Below are positions 54,559 to 63,985 of a DNA stretch of 64,000 bases, in pieces; within the stretch, counting starts at the first letter, position 1, and each line of letters begins with the position of its first letter. Location of the stretch: positions 124,001-188,000 of the forward strand of contig NZ_SRWZ01000002.1 in the NCBI RefSeq assembly GCF_004804355.1, read 5' to 3'. The translations under genes were made by a program, and so were the position numbers. The notes beneath the pieces were generated by a model, which ran no database searches, was not told where the DNA came from, and saw only the letters and a list, made by a program, of their open reading frames with translations. This DNA is from Cognatitamlana onchidii (GTDB lineage Bacteria; Bacteroidota; Bacteroidia; Flavobacteriales; Flavobacteriaceae).

Positions 54559-57500
54559 ATGGCCTTAAAAGTTGTTCTTTCTCACAAAACCTCATATAAA
54601 TTTGATAGGAGAGTTAGTCTATCTCCACATATATTTAGACTTCGACCGGCGCCTCATAGTAGGACTCCAATTGAATCTTATTCCTTAAAAATAACTCCAG
54701 AAAACCATTTTTTTAATTGGCAGCAAGATCCATTTGGAAATTATCAGGCCCGTGTGGTTTTTCCTGAAAAGACTGATGAATTATCGATTGATGTGGAAAT
54801 TATTGCCGACTTAAAGACTATTAATCCCTTTGATTTTTTTGTTGAGGAAAGTGCTGAAGATTACCCTTTTGAATATGCCGAAAGTGTAAAAAAAGAACTG
54901 ACACCTTATTTAGAAGTAAATGATAAACACGATCTTATAGCCGAATTTTTAAAAACGATTGATTACACGCCTAGAAAGACCATATATTTTTTAACACATC
55001 TTAATCAAAAAATATATGAGTATTTATCTTATAATATTAGGCTTGAGCCAGGTGTTCAGTGTGCAGAAGAAACCTTAAGGCTTAAAACAGGCTCATGTCG
55101 AGATTATGCTTGGTTATTTGTACAAGTGCTAAGACATTTAGGTTTTGGAGCACGTTTTGTTTCTGGTTACATAATACAATTAAAGGCAGACGAACCATCA
55201 CTGGATGGCCCTTCTGGGCCACCGGAGGACTTTACAGATTTGCACGCATGGACTGAGGTGTATTTGCCAGGTGCGGGCTGGATAGGCTTCGATGCAACCT
55301 CTGGTTTACTAGCAGGAGAAGGACATATTCCCTTGGCTTGTACCCCGCATTATGATAGTGCTGCTGCGGTTACTGGGATGACAGATCCCTGCGAAACAGA
55401 GTTTTCTTTTAGTAATTCTGTGACAAGAATCCTTGAATCGCCAAGAGTTACCAAACCTTATACAGATCAACAATGGAAGGCCATTAATAGATTAGGGCAT
55501 AAAGTAGAGCGCGATTTGCAAAAGGGAGATGTACGGTTAACGATGGGCGGGGAGCCCACTTTTGTGTCTATTGACGATATGGAAGCTCCAGAATGGAATA
55601 CAGATGCCGACGGTCCTCACAAAAGAGAGTTGGCAAACAACTTAACAAAACGCTTATTAGACAAAATGGGCAATGGAGGTATGTTACACCACGCCCAGGG
55701 TAAATGGTACCCTGGAGAGCCATTACCACGTTGGGAGATTCAATTATACTGGAGAAAAGACGGTAAAGTTATTTGGAATAATCCAGAACTACTTTCATGC
55801 TTTGCTCCAAATTCTAAAGTACCTGAGGGCAGTGATAAGTTATTTTTAGATACGTTATGTGATTACCTAAGCGTATCAACTGAAAGCGTTATGCCTGCCT
55901 ATGAGGATGCATTTTATTCATTATGGGAAGAAGGCAATATGCCCATTGATATTGATATAACTGATGAAAATAGTGAAGATCTTATTAGGAAACGCATAGC
56001 GGAAATACTCGAAAGAGGAACAGATAAGGCTGCGGGGTATGTTTTACCTTTAAATAAGTCTAAAGCACAATGGTTTAGTTCAGAATGGGATTTTAGAAGA
56101 AGGCATTTGTTTTTAACGCCAGGGACATCACCTATTGGACTAAGACTACCTTTGAACGCCTTGATAATAAAGCCTGAATTTGCAGATTTTCCAATTTACG
56201 AACCAGACTTATTTGAAAAACGGAAAAAACTGCCAAGCTTTAAACGTTTAGTAAATGCAAGGTACAAGCATTTTTGTGAGAATGGTATAGACTCTGAAAA
56301 ACCGAAGTATTTTGTAAGAACGGCCATTTGCTCAGAGATTAGAGACGGTCAACTATACCTGTTTTTACCCCCTCTCAATTCAATTGATGCTTTTCTTGAT
56401 CTAATAGCCTCCATTGAAGCTGTTGCTAAGAAATTAAAAATCCCGGTGATTTTAGAAGGTTATAATCCACCTCATGATAATAGAGTGGAGTCTATGAAGA
56501 TTACTCCGGATCCAGGTGTTATTGAAGTAAATGTGCATCCTATTCACAATTGGGGAGACTTAGTAGATAATACATTGATGCTTTATGGTGAGGCGAAAAA
56601 AGCACGATTAGGTACAGAGAAGTTTATGTTAGATGGTAAACATACTGGTACTGGAGGAGGAAACCATGTAACGCTTGGAGGTATAACCCCTGCAGATAGT
56701 CCATTATTACGCAAACCTAGTTTGTTAAGGAGTTTACTAACGTTTTGGCAACATCACCCGGGCTTATCTTATTTATTTTCAGGTGCTTTTGTTGGCGCAA
56801 CCAGCCAAGCGCCTCGCATAGACGAGGCCCGAATGGAAAATTTATATGAGCTGGAAATAGCGTTTAGCCAAATACCTAAGGACGGAGAGGTACCGTTTTG
56901 GCTAACAGATAGGTTGTTTAGACATTTGCTTACAGATTTAACAGGTAATACACACAGAGCGGAATTTTGTATTGACAAATTATATTCTCCAGATTCATCA
57001 TCAGGACGGTTGGGAATATTAGAACTTCGCGGGTTTGATATGCCACCCCATCCTAAAATGAGTCTAGTACAAATGCTTCTTGTCAGAGCATTGGTGGCTT
57101 GGTTCTGGAAAAAACCGTATGAACACGACCTAGTGCGTTGGGGAACCGAATTACATGATAAGTTTTTAATAGAACATCATGTAAGGGAAGATATTAAAGA
57201 TGTGGTTAAACAGCTTAACAGGGCTGGGTATAAATTCCAAGAAGACTGGTTTGATCCTTTCTTTGAGTTTAGATTTCCATTACATGGCATGGTAGATATT
57301 AATAATATTCATTTAGAATTGCGAGCCGCTATTGAACCCTGGAATGTTTTAGGTGAGGAAATGACAGGAGGCGGAACGGCGAGATACGTGGATTCTTCTT
57401 TAGAACGGTTACAGGTAAAAGTTACAAACTTTACTACGGAAAGATATGTGTTAACCTGTAATGGTGTGAAAGTACAGTTGCAACCAACTAGCGTAAAAGG

Positions 57501-57894
57501 CGAATATGTAGCTGGGGTTAAATATAAAGCTTGGGATCCTTATTCTGCTTTGCACCCTACGATTGGAGTAGATACACCTTTAGCTTTTGATATTGTAGAT
57601 ACCTGGAATAGAAAATCTATTGGCGGATGTAAATATTTTGTGTCGCACCCCGGAGGAAGGTCGTATGATACTTTTCCTGTAAATAGTTTCGAAGCAGAGT
57701 CAAGAAGAATTAATCGTTTCTGGGATATAGGAGAAACTCAAACCGAAGTTGATATTATAGAAGAGATAACGGCTAGTGATGTTTCAGCGCCACTAAGAAC
57801 TGTAGAAGAACAGGAAAGCCAAAGAAAGTTCAGATATAAAACGCTTCCTGTTGATCCAGAATTTCCAAATACCTTAGATTTGCGTAAAAAATAA
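54559..57894 (+). CDS. Transglutaminase-DUF2126 fusion protein
   Basis: A 1111-residue cytoplasmic-looking protein. Residues 1-95 are the bacterial transglutaminase N-terminal region (MALKVVLSHKTSYKFDRRVSL). Residues about 130-270 are a transglutaminase-like core with the triad Cys in KTGSCRDYAW, His in DLHAWTEVYLP and Asp in WIGFDATSG. From about 310 (RLTMGGEPTFVSIDDMEAPEWN) to the end is DUF2126, a family that I recall being linked to GCS/glutamine-synthetase-type amidoligases; motifs such as TGGGNHVTLGG and LGILELRGFDMPPHPKMS are seen. It is followed 10 bases later by the ATP-grasp/alpha-E gene. Such loci are predicted to make or modify a peptide, but no product is known. Confidence 0.85.
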   Translation: MALKVVLSHKTSYKFDRRVSLSPHIFRLRPAPHSRTPIESYSLKITPENHFFNWQQDPFGNYQARVVFPEKTDELSIDVEIIADLKTINPFDFFVEESAEDYPFEYAESVKKELTPYLEVNDKHDLIAEFLKTIDYTPRKTIYFLTHLNQKIYEYLSYNIRLEPGVQCAEETLRLKTGSCRDYAWLFVQVLRHLGFGARFVSGYIIQLKADEPSLDGPSGPPEDFTDLHAWTEVYLPGAGWIGFDATSGLLAGEGHIPLACTPHYDSAAAVTGMTDPCETEFSFSNSVTRILESPRVTKPYTDQQWKAINRLGHKVERDLQKGDVRLTMGGEPTFVSIDDMEAPEWNTDADGPHKRELANNLTKRLLDKMGNGGMLHHAQGKWYPGEPLPRWEIQLYWRKDGKVIWNNPELLSCFAPNSKVPEGSDKLFLDTLCDYLSVSTESVMPAYEDAFYSLWEEGNMPIDIDITDENSEDLIRKRIAEILERGTDKAAGYVLPLNKSKAQWFSSEWDFRRRHLFLTPGTSPIGLRLPLNALIIKPEFADFPIYEPDLFEKRKKLPSFKRLVNARYKHFCENGIDSEKPKYFVRTAICSEIRDGQLYLFLPPLNSIDAFLDLIASIEAVAKKLKIPVILEGYNPPHDNRVESMKITPDPGVIEVNVHPIHNWGDLVDNTLMLYGEAKKARLGTEKFMLDGKHTGTGGGNHVTLGGITPADSPLLRKPSLLRSLLTFWQHHPGLSYLFSGAFVGATSQAPRIDEARMENLYELEIAFSQIPKDGEVPFWLTDRLFRHLLTDLTGNTHRAEFCIDKLYSPDSSSGRLGILELRGFDMPPHPKMSLVQMLLVRALVAWFWKKPYEHDLVRWGTELHDKFLIEHHVREDIKDVVKQLNRAGYKFQEDWFDPFFEFRFPLHGMVDINNIHLELRAAIEPWNVLGEEMTGGGTARYVDSSLERLQVKVTNFTTERYVLTCNGVKVQLQPTSVKGEYVAGVKYKAWDPYSALHPTIGVDTPLAFDIVDTWNRKSIGGCKYFVSHPGGRSYDTFPVNSFEAESRRINRFWDIGETQTEVDIIEEITASDVSAPLRTVEEQESQRKFRYKTLPVDPEFPNTLDLRKK

Positions 57895-57904
57895 TTAATT
57901 TTTT

Positions 57905-60460
57905 ATGAAGGTGGATGTTGAGTCGTTAATTGAAAACTATTTTGAAGGTGCTGCCTATGACGAAATGTTTCAAGATAATAGAGACGTTAAGGACACTTGG
58001 AAGAATTTATATGAAATAATAAAAAAGTTAGGGACTGAAGAGCTAATTTCAAGACAAAGAGAAATTGATTGGAATCTAGCTGAAAATGGTATTACCTATA
58101 ATGTGTATAATGACCCCAATGGTCTTAATCGCCCATGGAGCTTGAATCTTGTGCCATTCATAATGCATAAAAATGAATGGAATAAAGTTGAAAAAGGTTT
58201 GCAACAAAGAGCTACTTTACTCGATTTAGTAGTAAAAGATATTTATGGAGACAGGCAGTTACTTAAAAAAGGGATTATACCACATGAGGTTATTTTTGGA
58301 CACAGAGGATTTTTACGCCAGTGTGATGGCATAGAATTTAATACAGATAAGTATTTATCAATTTATGCAGCCGATTTATCTAGAGGACCAGATGGTAGAA
58401 TGTGGGTGGTTAATGATAGAGCTCAAGCACCTTCGGGCATGGGGTATTCTCTAGAGAACAGAACCATTGCAGGTCGTGTATTACCCAATATATATAGAAA
58501 TATTCATGTAAGCGGACAAGATCAGTTTTTAAATGATTTTAATAGACTGTTAATGAATGCGGCACCCGAAAACAAGATTAATCCAACTGTGGTTGTGCTT
58601 ACTCCTGGACCGCATAATGAAACGTATTTTGAGCATGCCTATCTGGCATCGTATTATGGTTTCCCTTTAGTTCGTGGTAGTGATTTAGTGGTGCGTGACG
58701 GAAAACTTTGGATGAAATCACTTAAAGCATTAAAACAAGTGGATGTTGTTTACAGAAGGGTGGATGATATTTTTGTAGATCCGTTAGAACTTCGTGAAGA
58801 CTCGTATCTTGGAGTGGCTGGTTTGTTAGATGTTGTTCGAAGAAAAAATGTAAGTATTTTAAATCCAATAGGCATTGGTATTATTGAAAACTCTGGTCTT
58901 ATTCCATTTATGCCGGCTATTGCTAAATACTTTTTGGATGAGAAATTAATTTTACCGCAGATTGCTACCTGGTGGTGTGGGCAAAAAAAAGAGTTGGATC
59001 ATGTATTGTCTGATATTTCCAAGCTAGTAATTAAGCGTATAGATAAATCGAATAGGGAAAGTATTGTTTTTGCTGAGTTTTTAAATGAAAAAGAACTCGA
59101 AACGTTAAAGGCTAAAATAAAAAGTAGACCACATTTATACGTAGCTCAAGAGAAAATAAAGTTTTCTACCGTACCGAATTTAGTACAAGGTAAGCTAGAA
59201 CCAAGAAATATGGTATGCCGAGCGTTTACAATAGCTAAAGATAAAGGATACACTGTGATGTCTGGTGGCTTGGTAAGGGTGTCATCTACTAAAGAAAATG
59301 TACGCGTTAGCAATCAACGCGGCGGAACAAGTAAAGATTTTTGTATCATAGATGAAAACTTAGTAAGAACAAAGGTTCCAAGGGTTGATAATACTAATAC
59401 AGTGGTTGCGGCAGGATTGAATGACTTGCCTAGTCTAACCGCAGAAAACTTATATTGGGCTGGACGTTATATTGGAAGAGCTTTAGTGACGAGTAGGCAT
59501 TTAAGAATGGTACTCAATCAAATGGCAAACAATGAAGAAGTTGTTAATCTTGAGCAAAATACCAAATTGAGTATACTATTACGTTCCGTTACGCAATTAA
59601 CTAATACCTATCCTGGATTTGTTGGCGACAAAAAAGAACCTGCAGTAAGTAATCTAAAGGATGAATTAATTTCTGTTATTGTAGATAAGCACAAAGTAGG
59701 GAGTTTAGCCCATACCTTGGCAATGTTTAGTAATTCTTATTATTCTATTAGAAACTTATGGTCAACGGATATGTGGCGCGTTTTTGAAAGTATTCATCAA
59801 ATATGGGACCCAATAATTAATGAAGATATTAAGTTGTTATCTTATAAAAAATTGATAAAAGTATTAGACCGATTGATCACTAGGCTAATAGCATTTATGG
59901 GATTAATTGAAGAAAGTATTTTGGTTGATCAAGGTTTGCTTCTTTATTTTATTGGACTCAATCTTGAGCGTGTCATATTGAATATATCTAATTTTCAGAG
60001 CATGTTAACTGTTGTAACGGAAGATTATATAGAATATGAAATTTTAGAGGCTATGTTGCACAGTCATGAAAGTTTGAATATTTACAGATACACTTATCGC
60101 TCCTATATAAATATAAATAGCGTCATTTCTTTAATTCTTTTGGATACAAAATATGCGCGTTCATTGACGTATTTGGTTAAACGGTTGAAAAAAGATATTG
60201 CACATTTACCACATTCAAAGGTTAAAGGGGCCTTACAAGATTATGAAAAACCGATTTTTGAGGCTTTTTCTAAATTAAGATTAGTTTCGGTTGAAGATCT
60301 TATGTTTGTTTCTGAAGATAATGTATATCTACGAGAACGTTTAAATAAGTTATTGGCTGAGTTAAATAAATTGCTTTACGGAACTTCAAAGGCTATTTCA
60401 GACACTTACTTTAACCATGTTGATGACCAAAGTCAACTTACAAGGCAAAAGTTTAGTTAA
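57905..60460 (+). CDS. Fused circularly permuted ATP-grasp / alpha-E protein
   Basis: An 851-residue fusion. Residues 1-490 are the circularly permuted type 2 ATP-grasp domain (LTPGPHNETYFEHAYLASYYG, VVYRRVDDIFVDP, GGLVRVSSTKENVRVSNQRGG). From about 505 (PSLTAENLYWAGRYIGRALV) to the end is the helical alpha-E domain. At 377-390 this protein reads KRIDKSNRESIVFA where the free-standing ATP-grasp at the far end of the locus, at identical numbering, has the glycine-rich KPVDEAGGYGIHIG. The loop that usually covers the ATP phosphates is therefore changed here; this may be a subfamily trait or a loss of activity. It is co-translated with the flanking transglutaminase genes. Confidence 0.88.
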   Translation: MKVDVESLIENYFEGAAYDEMFQDNRDVKDTWKNLYEIIKKLGTEELISRQREIDWNLAENGITYNVYNDPNGLNRPWSLNLVPFIMHKNEWNKVEKGLQQRATLLDLVVKDIYGDRQLLKKGIIPHEVIFGHRGFLRQCDGIEFNTDKYLSIYAADLSRGPDGRMWVVNDRAQAPSGMGYSLENRTIAGRVLPNIYRNIHVSGQDQFLNDFNRLLMNAAPENKINPTVVVLTPGPHNETYFEHAYLASYYGFPLVRGSDLVVRDGKLWMKSLKALKQVDVVYRRVDDIFVDPLELREDSYLGVAGLLDVVRRKNVSILNPIGIGIIENSGLIPFMPAIAKYFLDEKLILPQIATWWCGQKKELDHVLSDISKLVIKRIDKSNRESIVFAEFLNEKELETLKAKIKSRPHLYVAQEKIKFSTVPNLVQGKLEPRNMVCRAFTIAKDKGYTVMSGGLVRVSSTKENVRVSNQRGGTSKDFCIIDENLVRTKVPRVDNTNTVVAAGLNDLPSLTAENLYWAGRYIGRALVTSRHLRMVLNQMANNEEVVNLEQNTKLSILLRSVTQLTNTYPGFVGDKKEPAVSNLKDELISVIVDKHKVGSLAHTLAMFSNSYYSIRNLWSTDMWRVFESIHQIWDPIINEDIKLLSYKKLIKVLDRLITRLIAFMGLIEESILVDQGLLLYFIGLNLERVILNISNFQSMLTVVTEDYIEYEILEAMLHSHESLNIYRYTYRSYININSVISLILLDTKYARSLTYLVKRLKKDIAHLPHSKVKGALQDYEKPIFEAFSKLRLVSVEDLMFVSEDNVYLRERLNKLLAELNKLLYGTSKAISDTYFNHVDDQSQLTRQKFS

Positions 60461-60467
60461 TACAGTT

Positions 60468-61391
60468 ATGGACTTTTTAATTACACATATTACCGAGTAT
60501 AGCTATAGTGAGGAGGTTGTATTTGGTCATAATATTGCCACCATTAAGCCAAGGCAGTCACCAGGTCAAGAACTTTTAGAATATCATGTCGATATAGATC
60601 CAAAACCATCAGAGTTTTCAGAACGAAAAGATTTTTTTGGGAATAACCTTACGCGGTTTTCTATACAAAAAGGACATAAAAGGTTAACAGTAACCTCTGC
60701 ATGCAAGATTTCTAGAGATTATTCAGCTATTAAAGAAAGCTTTTATTCAGAGAAAAGTACCCAAGTTACGTTGGCTTCGGCATTAGATAGTTTGTCTGTC
60801 AATACTATGGAAAACTTTGAACCCAAACAATTTATTTTAGACTCCATATTAATAAAGAATAGTAAAGCTAATATAAAGGAATATGCTTTAGAGTCTTTTA
60901 AACCCAATCGCTCTGTTTTTGAGGCTACAAAAGAGCTAATGCAGCGTATTTTTACTGATTTTAGTTTTGTTTCTGGTTTTACAAATGTGTCCACACCATT
61001 GGATGTTGTTATGGAAGAGAAAAAAGGGGTGTGTCAAGACTTTGCTCAAATAGGTATTGCTTGTTTGCGCAGTGTGGGTTTGCCAGCAAGATATATTAGT
61101 GGATATATTGAAACATTACCACCTCCAGGAAAACCTAAACTAATTGGAGCTGATGCTTCTCATGCATGGTTTGCTGTATTTATTCCTGGGTTCGGATGGG
61201 TTGATTTTGACCCTACAAACAATAAAATTCCAGAAAATCAACATATTGTTGTAGGCTGGGGAAGAGATTATTACGATGTTCCGCCATTAAAAGGAGTCGT
61301 TTATAGCTCTGGCACCAGTAAACTTAGTGTTTCTGTTGATATTAGATCATTAAATAATACAGATACAGATGGTCAAATACAGTCTTCTTAG
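60468..61391 (+). CDS. Transglutaminase family protein
   Basis: Start ATG 60468 (307 residues, MDFLITHITEYSYSEEVVFG), seven bases after the ATP-grasp/alpha-E stop; the frame-open upstream ATG lies within that gene. Residues 1-85 are the bacterial transglutaminase N-terminal domain and residues about 150-285 the papain-like core with Cys in KKGVCQDFAQIG, His in DASHAWFAVF and Asp in WVDFDPTNN. The triad is intact. These bacterial proteins are predicted peptidases or amide ligases rather than cross-linkers. It ends the plus-strand part of the locus and converges on the minus-strand part. Confidence 0.88.
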   Translation: MDFLITHITEYSYSEEVVFGHNIATIKPRQSPGQELLEYHVDIDPKPSEFSERKDFFGNNLTRFSIQKGHKRLTVTSACKISRDYSAIKESFYSEKSTQVTLASALDSLSVNTMENFEPKQFILDSILIKNSKANIKEYALESFKPNRSVFEATKELMQRIFTDFSFVSGFTNVSTPLDVVMEEKKGVCQDFAQIGIACLRSVGLPARYISGYIETLPPPGKPKLIGADASHAWFAVFIPGFGWVDFDPTNNKIPENQHIVVGWGRDYYDVPPLKGVVYSSGTSKLSVSVDIRSLNNTDTDGQIQSS

Positions 61392-61413
61392 CAGTGTATT
61401 TATTTACAATTAA

Positions 61414-61497
61414 TTATTGTTGCTGCTGCTGTTGCTGATTTATTAATTCAGCATCGGCATTAGTGATGAGCGTTGATTGCATCCGTGCTTTATCCAT
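61414..61497 (-). CDS. 27-residue peptide with seven-glutamine C-terminus (candidate substrate peptide)
   Basis: This ORF is too short for standard ORF lists. Minus-strand ATG at 61497 opens 27 codons ending TAA at 61414. The product starts MDKARMQ, continues through a short Thr/Asn/Asp/Glu-containing middle and ends ELIN followed by seven Gln (mixed CAG and CAA). GC content of the ORF is about 40 percent (34 of 84), clearly higher than the AT-rich flanks, and AAAAAC lies just before the ATG. It is the third minus-strand reading frame after the ATP-grasp and alpha-E genes, 70 bases past the alpha-E stop. A Gln-rich tail beside transglutaminase and amidoligase-type enzymes suggests a ribosomally made substrate or tag. 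Translation is not proven and a CAG/CAA microsatellite in a chance frame is the alternative. Confidence 0.5.
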   Translation of the reverse strand: MDKARMQSTLITNADAELINQQQQQQQ

Positions 61498-61567
61498 GTT
61501 TTTAAATTAATCAAAAAAGCTGTGAAATCAAACTTTTATTAATTAAAGCCCTCATAAATACTAATCT

Positions 61568-62518
61568 CTAATGATAGAAAAATTCTTCTTCCATTTTTTT
61601 ACTGATTTCAACTAATTTATTAAGAATAGTTTCTATAAACGTTCTAAAGTCAACTTCAATTTCTTCAATGTATTTATATTGATATTCAGCGTATATTTTA
61701 TTTACTAAAAATGCCGTAGACCCTTTTTGGGGTTTAGTGTCATCTGATAAATTATGCACATGGTGCGATACATCTGACAGGCTATTGATAACAGATTTTG
61801 GACATTGATGATTTAATATTAAAAAGTCTAGAGTGTTAATGCTGTTTGGACTTGATTTTGTAAATCTTCTCATCATATCATAAGACTCTACACAACGTAA
61901 TAATGTATCCCACTCTAAGGTGGGTGCCACCAGGGCACCTGCTTCTTTTTTAAGCTCTATGATTTGTATATCGTTATATTTTGAATTAATTATTCTAATA
62001 ACTTGTGTTGCTCTTTCCATGCTTAGCCCTAAGTTAATAATGGAATAAACTTCATCATAAAGCAAGGTACTTCTAATCTTTGCTTTTAATATTGCTGTAA
62101 ACTCTATAATATTTGTAGCAAAGTCATATAAACCCTTTGTTACTAGATAATCTGAGGAATAGTTTAGAACAAAATGATAAAATTTATTTGTGGCCTCATA
62201 CAATTCTGTAGATAATAAATCACGAGAACTATTAGCATTCTCACGAGCTAATTTTACACAATTTATTATCGAATAGGTCTTTTTAGGATTTAGGCAGATA
62301 TTGTATAATACATCCGTTTCTTTAACATGAGTACCTTCTTTTACGGGTTCGCCTACCATAAAAAGTAGGGACCTTAAAACAAACTGCCTAGATTGCGACA
62401 GCTCATTAGGAGCATCTAATGAAGAGAAATAATTAACTCGTAAATATCGTGCAACATGCTCTGAGCGTTCTATATATCTGCTCATCCAAAATAAATTATT
62501 GGCTACTCTAGCTAACAT
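61568..62518 (-). CDS. Alpha-E domain protein (free-standing)
   Basis: A 316-residue all-helical alpha-E protein, beginning MLARVANNLFWMSRYIERSEHVARYLRV, the standard opening of the family, with LRCVESYDMMRRF and GLSMERATQVIRII as later helices. Alpha-E domains always accompany the permuted ATP-grasp and are thought to support its ligase reaction or to bind the growing product. Here it is a separate gene, 6 bases after the ATP-grasp stop, whereas the plus-strand set has the same pair fused. The 27-codon peptide ORF lies 70 bases downstream. Confidence 0.9.
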   Translation of the reverse strand: MLARVANNLFWMSRYIERSEHVARYLRVNYFSSLDAPNELSQSRQFVLRSLLFMVGEPVKEGTHVKETDVLYNICLNPKKTYSIINCVKLARENANSSRDLLSTELYEATNKFYHFVLNYSSDYLVTKGLYDFATNIIEFTAILKAKIRSTLLYDEVYSIINLGLSMERATQVIRIINSKYNDIQIIELKKEAGALVAPTLEWDTLLRCVESYDMMRRFTKSSPNSINTLDFLILNHQCPKSVINSLSDVSHHVHNLSDDTKPQKGSTAFLVNKIYAEYQYKYIEEIEVDFRTFIETILNKLVEISKKMEEEFFYH

Positions 62519-62524
62519 AAACTT

Positions 62525-63985
62525 CTATTTTTTTAATACCCACGTATCTTTTGATCCGCCTCCCTGTGATGAGTTCACAACTAAATTTCCTCGTTTTAAA
62601 GCTACTCTAGTTAAACCGCTTTTTAAAACATAGCTCTTGTCTTTTCCTAGCAAGGTAAATGTTCGTAAATCTACATGCCTAGGCTCAAAAGATTTCTCAG
62701 ATTCTATATAGGTAGAATGTACTGAAAGTGACATTATGGGTTGGGCAATATACTTTCTGGGTGTTTTTAGAATAATGGCTTTAACGTTCTCTATTTCTTT
62801 TTTAGATAATTTGTTTCCTATATGAATACCATAGCCCCCAGCTTCATCAACAGGTTTTATTACCAGATTATGAATGTTATTTAGTACATATTCTAAATCT
62901 TCTTTTCTACTGCAATGATAGGTGTGTACATTCTTAAGTATAGGGTCTTCATTTAAATAATACTTTATTATTGCTGGCATGTAGGTGTAAATAGCCTTGT
63001 CATCTGCTACACCAGTACCAGGTGCATTGGCAAGACATACATTACCTGCTTTATAAGCTTTAAATAAACCAGGAACACCTAAAACAGAATCAGGATTAAA
63101 AACTTCGGGGTCAATAAATGCGTCGTCAATTCTTCTGTAAATCACATCCACTTTTTTAGGGCCATTGATGGTCTTCATATAAACAAAACAGTCCTCAACA
63201 AAAAGATCTCTACCTTCAACCAGTTCAACACCCATACCTTTTGCTAAATAAGAGTGCTCATAATATGCAGAATTAAACACACCTGGCGTAAGCACTACGC
63301 AATTGGGTTTATCGACACCTTTTGGTTTTACAGTTTCTAATATTTCAAGAAGGTTTTGAGAGTAGTCATTAACCGTATGAATTTGATATTTGTCGAAAAC
63401 ACCGAATAAAGCACGTTTTAATGCTGTTCTATTGCATATAACATAGCTCACCCCAGATGGACATCTAATATTATCCTCTAAAACATAATAATTGCCATCA
63501 GCATGTTTTATTAAATCTGTTCCTGAAATATGATTATAAATGCCTCCAGGAGGGTTGAAGCCCTTCATCTCTTTCAAATAGTTGACAGACGATTCAATGA
63601 GTGTTTCGGGTACTATGCCCTCTTTAATGATGTGTTGATCGTGATATAAATCTTCCAAAAACAAATTAAGCGCTTTGCTCCGTTGCAAAACACCCTGTTC
63701 TATATGATCCCATTCTTTATGATCAATAATTCTGGGAAACAAATCAAAAGGAAAAATTTTCTCTTTGGTTTCATTATTTCCATAAACCTGAAACGTAATA
63801 CCTTGATTAAAAAAGGAATTCTTTGCATATTCATTTAAAGCTTCAAAATCTGCCGTGCTATGTTCTTCATACAGATCAAATAAAGTTTTGTAAACTTCTC
63901 TTATGGAGCCTTTAGAATCGAAAACTTCATCTAGAAAGTTATTATTAAAAGAATACGAAGAAAATAAGGGAGTCTTTTTATCCAT
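62525..63985 (-). CDS. Circularly permuted type 2 ATP-grasp protein (free-standing)
   Basis: A 486-residue ATP-grasp ligase. LEDNIRCPSGVSYVICNR (169-186), VVLTPGVFNSAYYEHSYLAKG, VIYRRIDDAFIDPE and the glycine-rich loop KPVDEAGGYGIHIG (377-390) are intact, so ATP binding and amide-bond formation are expected. The family is predicted to make a peptide or amino-acid conjugate together with alpha-E and transglutaminase proteins. It is the first gene of the minus-strand set; its promoter would lie in the last 15 bases of the window or beyond. The start codon ATG (63985) is complete, so the gene is whole. Confidence 0.92.
   Translation of the reverse strand: MDKKTPLFSSYSFNNNFLDEVFDSKGSIREVYKTLFDLYEEHSTADFEALNEYAKNSFFNQGITFQVYGNNETKEKIFPFDLFPRIIDHKEWDHIEQGVLQRSKALNLFLEDLYHDQHIIKEGIVPETLIESSVNYLKEMKGFNPPGGIYNHISGTDLIKHADGNYYVLEDNIRCPSGVSYVICNRTALKRALFGVFDKYQIHTVNDYSQNLLEILETVKPKGVDKPNCVVLTPGVFNSAYYEHSYLAKGMGVELVEGRDLFVEDCFVYMKTINGPKKVDVIYRRIDDAFIDPEVFNPDSVLGVPGLFKAYKAGNVCLANAPGTGVADDKAIYTYMPAIIKYYLNEDPILKNVHTYHCSRKEDLEYVLNNIHNLVIKPVDEAGGYGIHIGNKLSKKEIENVKAIILKTPRKYIAQPIMSLSVHSTYIESEKSFEPRHVDLRTFTLLGKDKSYVLKSGLTRVALKRGNLVVNSSQGGGSKDTWVLKK

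Noticed and set aside
61466-61510. 14-codon plus-strand ORF overlapping the polyglutamine ORF
   Set aside because: Shorter, ends in AT-rich sequence, and has no context; the minus-strand frame is far better supported.
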